Positions 43,539-46,869 of a DNA stretch of 46,869 bases are shown piece by piece. The stretch is from contig CACMOJ010000012.1 of NCBI GenBank assembly GCA_902615325.1, positions 1 to 46,869 of the forward strand. The letters are read 5' to 3'. The position numbers were made by a program, and so were the translations under genes. Numbering within the stretch: the first letter of the stretch is position 1; every line of letters begins with the position of its first letter. The notes beneath the pieces were generated by a model. It had not been told where the DNA came from, ran no database searches, and worked only from the letters and a program-made list of their open reading frames with translations. The stretch is from an uncultured SAR116 cluster alpha proteobacterium. Its GTDB lineage: Bacteria > Pseudomonadota > Alphaproteobacteria > Puniceispirillales > Marisalimonadaceae.

Positions 43539-45248
43539 ATGAATTATGTTTCACCAGTAAAAGATACGAAATTTATTTTAGAAAATTTATTAAATAATCC
43601 CTCAGCAATTGAAAATGATTTAATGAATTCAATTCTTGAAGAGGCTGGGAAATTAGCTAACGAAAACCTAGCACCCTTAAATCATGAAGGCGATAAAAAT
43701 CCACCTAAATTAAGACAAGATAATGAAGTTGAGACTTCGCCAGGATTTAAAAATGCATTTAAAAAAATAGCTTCAGGTGGATGGATAGGAGTTTCGAGCA
43801 ATCCAGATTATGATGGGATGGGATTGCCGTTTCGAATGGCTGCTGCAGTAAGTGAATACTGGCAAGGTGCAAATATGTCATTTGCATTGTGCAACCTATT
43901 AAGTCAAGGCCTCATAGATGCCTTAACCTTAGTTGGTACAGATAAAGAAAAAGAATTATATCTACCAAAATTAATAAATGGTTCTTGGACAGGTACTATG
44001 AATTTAACTGAACCTCAATCTGGAACAGATTTAAGTACCATAAAAACGAAAGCCATTAATGACGGAAAAAATTGGAGAATAAAAGGTCAAAAAATATACA
44101 TAACTTATGGTGAACACGATTTCTCTGAAAATATTATTCACTTAGTACTGGCAAAAACAGAAGGAGCGCCTGAAGGGATAAAAGGTATATCTACATTTAT
44201 TATACCAAAATATTTAATTAATGAAGACGGCTCTTTAGGCGAAAGAAATGATTTAAAATGTATTTCTCTTGAACATAAACTAGGAATAAAAGCAAGCCCA
44301 ACTGCTGTGATGTCCTATGGTGATGACAATGAAGGGGCTATTGGTTATATGCTTGGCGAAGAAGGTAAGGGCATTGAATACATGTTTATAATGATGAATA
44401 GAGCAAGATTTGATGTTGGATTACAAGGCATGGCAATTGCTGAAACTGCAAGACAAAAAGCAATTCAATACGCTAAAACACGAGTACAAGGCATACCTTT
44501 GAACAAGACAAAAGGGACTCCAATAATAGGTCATGGTGATGTAAAAAGGCAATTATTAATTATGCGTTCATTAACTGAAGCTATGAGAGCACTTATTCTA
44601 GTTTCAGCTGAAATAATGGAAGAAGCTGAAAAAGAAAAAAGCAAAATGAACTTAGAAGCTTTTTTAATCCCAATAATAAAAGGCTGGTGCACAGAATTAG
44701 CCCAAGAAGTAACCAGTTTAGGTGTTCAGATACACGGTGGAATGGGTTATATAGAAGAAACTGGAGCAGCTCAAATAATGAGAGATGCAAGAATTTTGCC
44801 CATATATGAAGGAACTAATGCTATACAAGCCAATGATTTAATGTTCAGAAAAACACTTAAAGATAGTGGAGTGACAGCTCAACAAATTCTTACTATCATA
44901 AAAGATGAAGTTCAATCTGATGGGGAAATATTGAAAGCTGTTTATAAATGTGAAGAAGTGTTAGGTTTTATTTTAAATAATAGAGACGACAAAGAAGCAC
45001 TCTCATGTATAAGTTATGATTTTATGATGGGTTTTGGATATCTTATTGGTGCCTGGCTCATGCAAAAATCTAAAATTAAAGCTGAAGAAAAGATTAATAA
45101 CCAAAATGAAGATACAAATTTTTTAATGTCTAAAATTATCTCTTCAAATTTTTATAATAAACATATTTTGCCTAGATGTTTTGGTCACTTTGATATTGTT
45201 TTGGATGGATCAAAAATTATTTCTGAAACACAAGAAGAATTTGTATAA
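43539..45248 (+). CDS. dmdC: Acyl-CoA dehydrogenase of the DmdC type
   Basis: A 569-aa dehydrogenase, much longer than ordinary ones because of a C-terminal extension, as in methylmercaptopropionyl-CoA dehydrogenase (DmdC) and related AidB-like proteins. Landmarks are MNLTEPQSGTDLS and GQKIYITYGEHD. The catalytic glutamate is at Glu424 (LPIYEGTNAIQAND), preceded by IHGGMGYIEETGAAQIMRDA (key HGGMGYIEE). AAGGAG (43523-43528) precedes the ATG. It is paired head-to-head with the DmdB-like ligase; dmdA and dmdD are not in the window. Other long-tailed dehydrogenase roles remain possible. Confidence 0.75.
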   Translation: MNYVSPVKDTKFILENLLNNPSAIENDLMNSILEEAGKLANENLAPLNHEGDKNPPKLRQDNEVETSPGFKNAFKKIASGGWIGVSSNPDYDGMGLPFRMAAAVSEYWQGANMSFALCNLLSQGLIDALTLVGTDKEKELYLPKLINGSWTGTMNLTEPQSGTDLSTIKTKAINDGKNWRIKGQKIYITYGEHDFSENIIHLVLAKTEGAPEGIKGISTFIIPKYLINEDGSLGERNDLKCISLEHKLGIKASPTAVMSYGDDNEGAIGYMLGEEGKGIEYMFIMMNRARFDVGLQGMAIAETARQKAIQYAKTRVQGIPLNKTKGTPIIGHGDVKRQLLIMRSLTEAMRALILVSAEIMEEAEKEKSKMNLEAFLIPIIKGWCTELAQEVTSLGVQIHGGMGYIEETGAAQIMRDARILPIYEGTNAIQANDLMFRKTLKDSGVTAQQILTIIKDEVQSDGEILKAVYKCEEVLGFILNNRDDKEALSCISYDFMMGFGYLIGAWLMQKSKIKAEEKINNQNEDTNFLMSKIISSNFYNKHILPRCFGHFDIVLDGSKIISETQEEFV

Positions 45249-45321
45249 AAAAATAAACTTTAGGTTGATTTTAATACTAACATCGCTAGCCTATAAATTA
45301 ATTGGGTTTTGAAAATTTTTT

Positions 45322-45330
45322 GGAGGAGGA
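45322..45330 (+). promoter_or_regulatory. Very strong ribosome binding site before a TTG start
   Basis: GGAGGAGGA lies 4-8 bases before the TTG at 45335. No nearby in-frame ATG exists (the next is about 28 codons downstream), so this site sets the start of the last gene. Confidence 0.75.
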
Positions 45331-45334
45331 ATTC

Positions 45335-46869
45335 TTGAAAACCAATACATTCGAATATCCAGATTTTAACAAATTTAACACTTTTCCGAAATTGTTAAAA
45401 CATAGATCTGAAATAATGCCAGATGAAGTTGCTTTAAGAAACAAAGACCTAGGGATTTGGAATGAAATCACCTGGGATGAATATAATAAAATTGTTTCAG
45501 AATTATCGATTGGGCTAAAATCAATTGGGTTTAAACAAGGTGATGTTTTAGCATTAATTGGTGATAATAAACCTGAATGGGTTTTTTTTGAAATTGCTTG
45601 TCATGCAAATGGTGGAATGAGCCTTGGCGTTTACAGAGACACACTGGATGATGAGGTTGGATATTTAGTAAAATCAGCAAAAGTTAAATTTGCTTATGCA
45701 GAAGATCAAGAGCAAGTTGATAAGTTAATAAATGTTCAAAAAAAATTAAAAACTAAAATCAAAGTCATATATGATGATCCAAGAGGACTTGAGAAATTAA
45801 AAAATCCAAATGTAATTAACATGAAGTATCTTGCCAGTGTAGGAAAAAAGCAGTTAGATAAAAATAACAAACTTTATGAAAATTTAATTAATAAAATTTC
45901 TGGCGAAACTGTTTCCATTTTATGTACAACTTCTGGTACAACATCTAACCCAAAATTAGCTATGCTGCCTGCTAATAAGTTTATAAATCACATTTCAAAT
46001 TATCTTAAAGTTGACCCTAAATCTCACCTAGATGAATATGTTTCTGTATTACCATTTCCCTGGATAATGGAACAAACTTATGGTGTTGGTTTTAATTTAT
46101 TAAGTGGAATGAAAGTAAATTTTCCTGAAAACTCTGAAACTGCCATGGATGATTTAAGAGAAATTGGTCCAACTTTTATGTTAGGTGCACCAAGATTATG
46201 GGAACAAATTTCTGCTGATATGAGAGCAAGAATACTTGACTCATCAAAATTGACACAATGGTTATTTAACAAAATGGTTGATAGAGGCTTAGATGCCGTT
46301 GACAGCGGTACTAGAGACTTTTGGGCTGACAAACTTCTTTTCTCAAGTTTAAAAGATAGACTTGGTTTTAGCAAAGTTACATCCGCCGCTACTGGAGGAT
46401 CTGCAATAGGTCCAGAAACATTCAAATTTTTTCTTGCGATGGGTATCCCATTGAGACAACTATACGGTCAAACTGAATTAATGGGAGCCTATACTTTGCA
46501 AGACCCTCCTTCTGGAGAAATGGATTGTGAAACAGTTGGAGTAGCTTTTCCAGATGCTGAAATAAAAATTCTTAATCCTGATGCAAATGGTCTTGGAGAA
46601 ATTATTACAAAACACCCAAACATGTTCTCTGGCTATTTTAATAATAAAAAAGCTTATACCGAATCTATAAAAAAAGGGTGGATGCATACAGGGGATGCTG
46701 GATTTATTGATAATAAAAATCGATTAACTGTATTAGATAGAGTTGATGACATAGCAGTTAAGTCTGATGGTATAAAATTTTCTCCCCAAAATATTGAAAA
46801 TAAGTTGAAATTTTCACCTTATGTTGGTGAAGCTGTAATATTAGGTTCTAAGAAACCTTATCTTACAGC
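45335..46869 (+). CDS. Long-chain-type acyl-CoA synthetase (AMP-forming), 3' end outside window
   Basis: An open frame from TTG 45335 runs to the last base, over 510 codons, with no stop. The encoded protein is an adenylate-forming ligase of the long-chain/ACSL-like kind: ITWDEY near residue 50, the phosphate loop TTSGTTSNPKLAML, LPFPWIMEQTYG, GAPRLWEQI, GQTELMGAY, MHTGDAGFID and DRVDDIAV. The N-terminal half follows the pattern of large (about 640 aa) ligases often linked to Liv-type importers. About 130 residues, including the catalytic-lysine end, are missing at the window edge. It starts 86 bases after dmdC and may belong to the same transcript. Substrate unknown. Confidence 0.85.
   Translation, partial: MKTNTFEYPDFNKFNTFPKLLKHRSEIMPDEVALRNKDLGIWNEITWDEYNKIVSELSIGLKSIGFKQGDVLALIGDNKPEWVFFEIACHANGGMSLGVYRDTLDDEVGYLVKSAKVKFAYAEDQEQVDKLINVQKKLKTKIKVIYDDPRGLEKLKNPNVINMKYLASVGKKQLDKNNKLYENLINKISGETVSILCTTSGTTSNPKLAMLPANKFINHISNYLKVDPKSHLDEYVSVLPFPWIMEQTYGVGFNLLSGMKVNFPENSETAMDDLREIGPTFMLGAPRLWEQISADMRARILDSSKLTQWLFNKMVDRGLDAVDSGTRDFWADKLLFSSLKDRLGFSKVTSAATGGSAIGPETFKFFLAMGIPLRQLYGQTELMGAYTLQDPPSGEMDCETVGVAFPDAEIKILNPDANGLGEIITKHPNMFSGYFNNKKAYTESIKKGWMHTGDAGFIDNKNRLTVLDRVDDIAVKSDGIKFSPQNIENKLKFSPYVGEAVILGSKKPYLT

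Noticed and set aside
45902-45980. Apparent defect in the phosphate loop of the last ligase (TTSGTTSNPKL)
   Set aside because: The residues still satisfy the general AMP-binding signature; only the glycine after the lysine differs, so inactivity cannot be claimed.
46078-46687. Minus-strand ORFs near the right end
   Set aside because: They are antisense to the acyl-CoA synthetase frame that runs unbroken from 45335 to the window end.
1-46869. tRNA or rRNA genes, CRISPR arrays, insertion sequences, prophage, toxin-antitoxin pairs
   Set aside because: None could be recognised; the intergenic gaps are short and no repeats or transposase-like frames were seen.

Overview
This window looks like a piece of a strongly AT-rich, streamlined marine alphaproteobacterial chromosome (Pelagibacterales, HIMB59 or AEGEAN-169 type). 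The evidence is the low GC, tight gene packing, many 1-8 nt overlaps, overlapping convergent gene ends, and a gene set typical of such oligotrophs: AmtB, branched-chain-type and tripartite tricarboxylate transporters, many acyl-CoA enzymes and DmdB/DmdC-like proteins. Exact placement is inference. No rRNA, tRNA, CRISPR array, insertion sequence, prophage or long repeat is visible. No gene-free stretch exceeds about 140 bases.

Layout. (1) 1-4330, nitrogen: the C-terminal half of a diverged glnE, an ammonium transporter (amtB), a bidirectional terminator, and a convergent glutamate dehydrogenase. (2) 4435-11432, plus strand: a TerB-like protein, then a leucine/isovalerate degradation run (isovaleryl-CoA dehydrogenase, methylcrotonyl-CoA carboxylase beta subunit, methylglutaconyl-CoA hydratase-like), an AhpD-like protein, a second acyl-CoA dehydrogenase and a class III CoA-transferase. 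The carboxylase alpha subunit and HMG-CoA lyase are absent from the run. (3) 11421-12885: an AroE-family dehydrogenase, a small NrtS-like membrane protein and an ABM-like small protein. (4) 12891-17402, minus strand: a complete livKHMGF-type ABC importer. (5) 17473-24455: the four-part ligase-associated DNA-repair set (PdeM, Lhr-like helicase, exonuclease, ATP-dependent ligase) arranged divergently around a 17-bp gap. The helicase arm continues into a DUF2805 protein, a Coq7 hydroxylase, a DCC-family protein and an otherwise overlooked 59-aa ORF. (6) 24536-27517: a tctCBA-type transporter. (7) 27501-38294: a TauE-like exporter, a ThDP enzyme, a four-domain rhodanese, and a six-gene minus-strand operon (acyl-CoA ligase, MetY-like enzyme, alpha/beta hydrolase, CaiC-like ligase, atypical DapA-family aldolase, thiol-dioxygenase-like cupin). 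(8) 38372-46869: a fused indolepyruvate ferredoxin oxidoreductase, a divergent DmdB-like/DmdC-like pair, and an acyl-CoA synthetase that runs off the end.

How it fits together. The first part assimilates ammonium and degrades branched-chain acyl groups, plausibly fed by the Liv-type importer. The second part is rich in sulfur chemistry: DmdB/DmdC-like enzymes, MetY, a thiol-dioxygenase-like cupin, rhodanese and a TauE/SafE exporter. These could handle methylmercaptopropionate or another organosulfur acid and dispose of sulfite. That grouping, especially the six-gene operon at 31518-38294, is the best candidate here for an undescribed system. Its substrate is not determinable from sequence alone.
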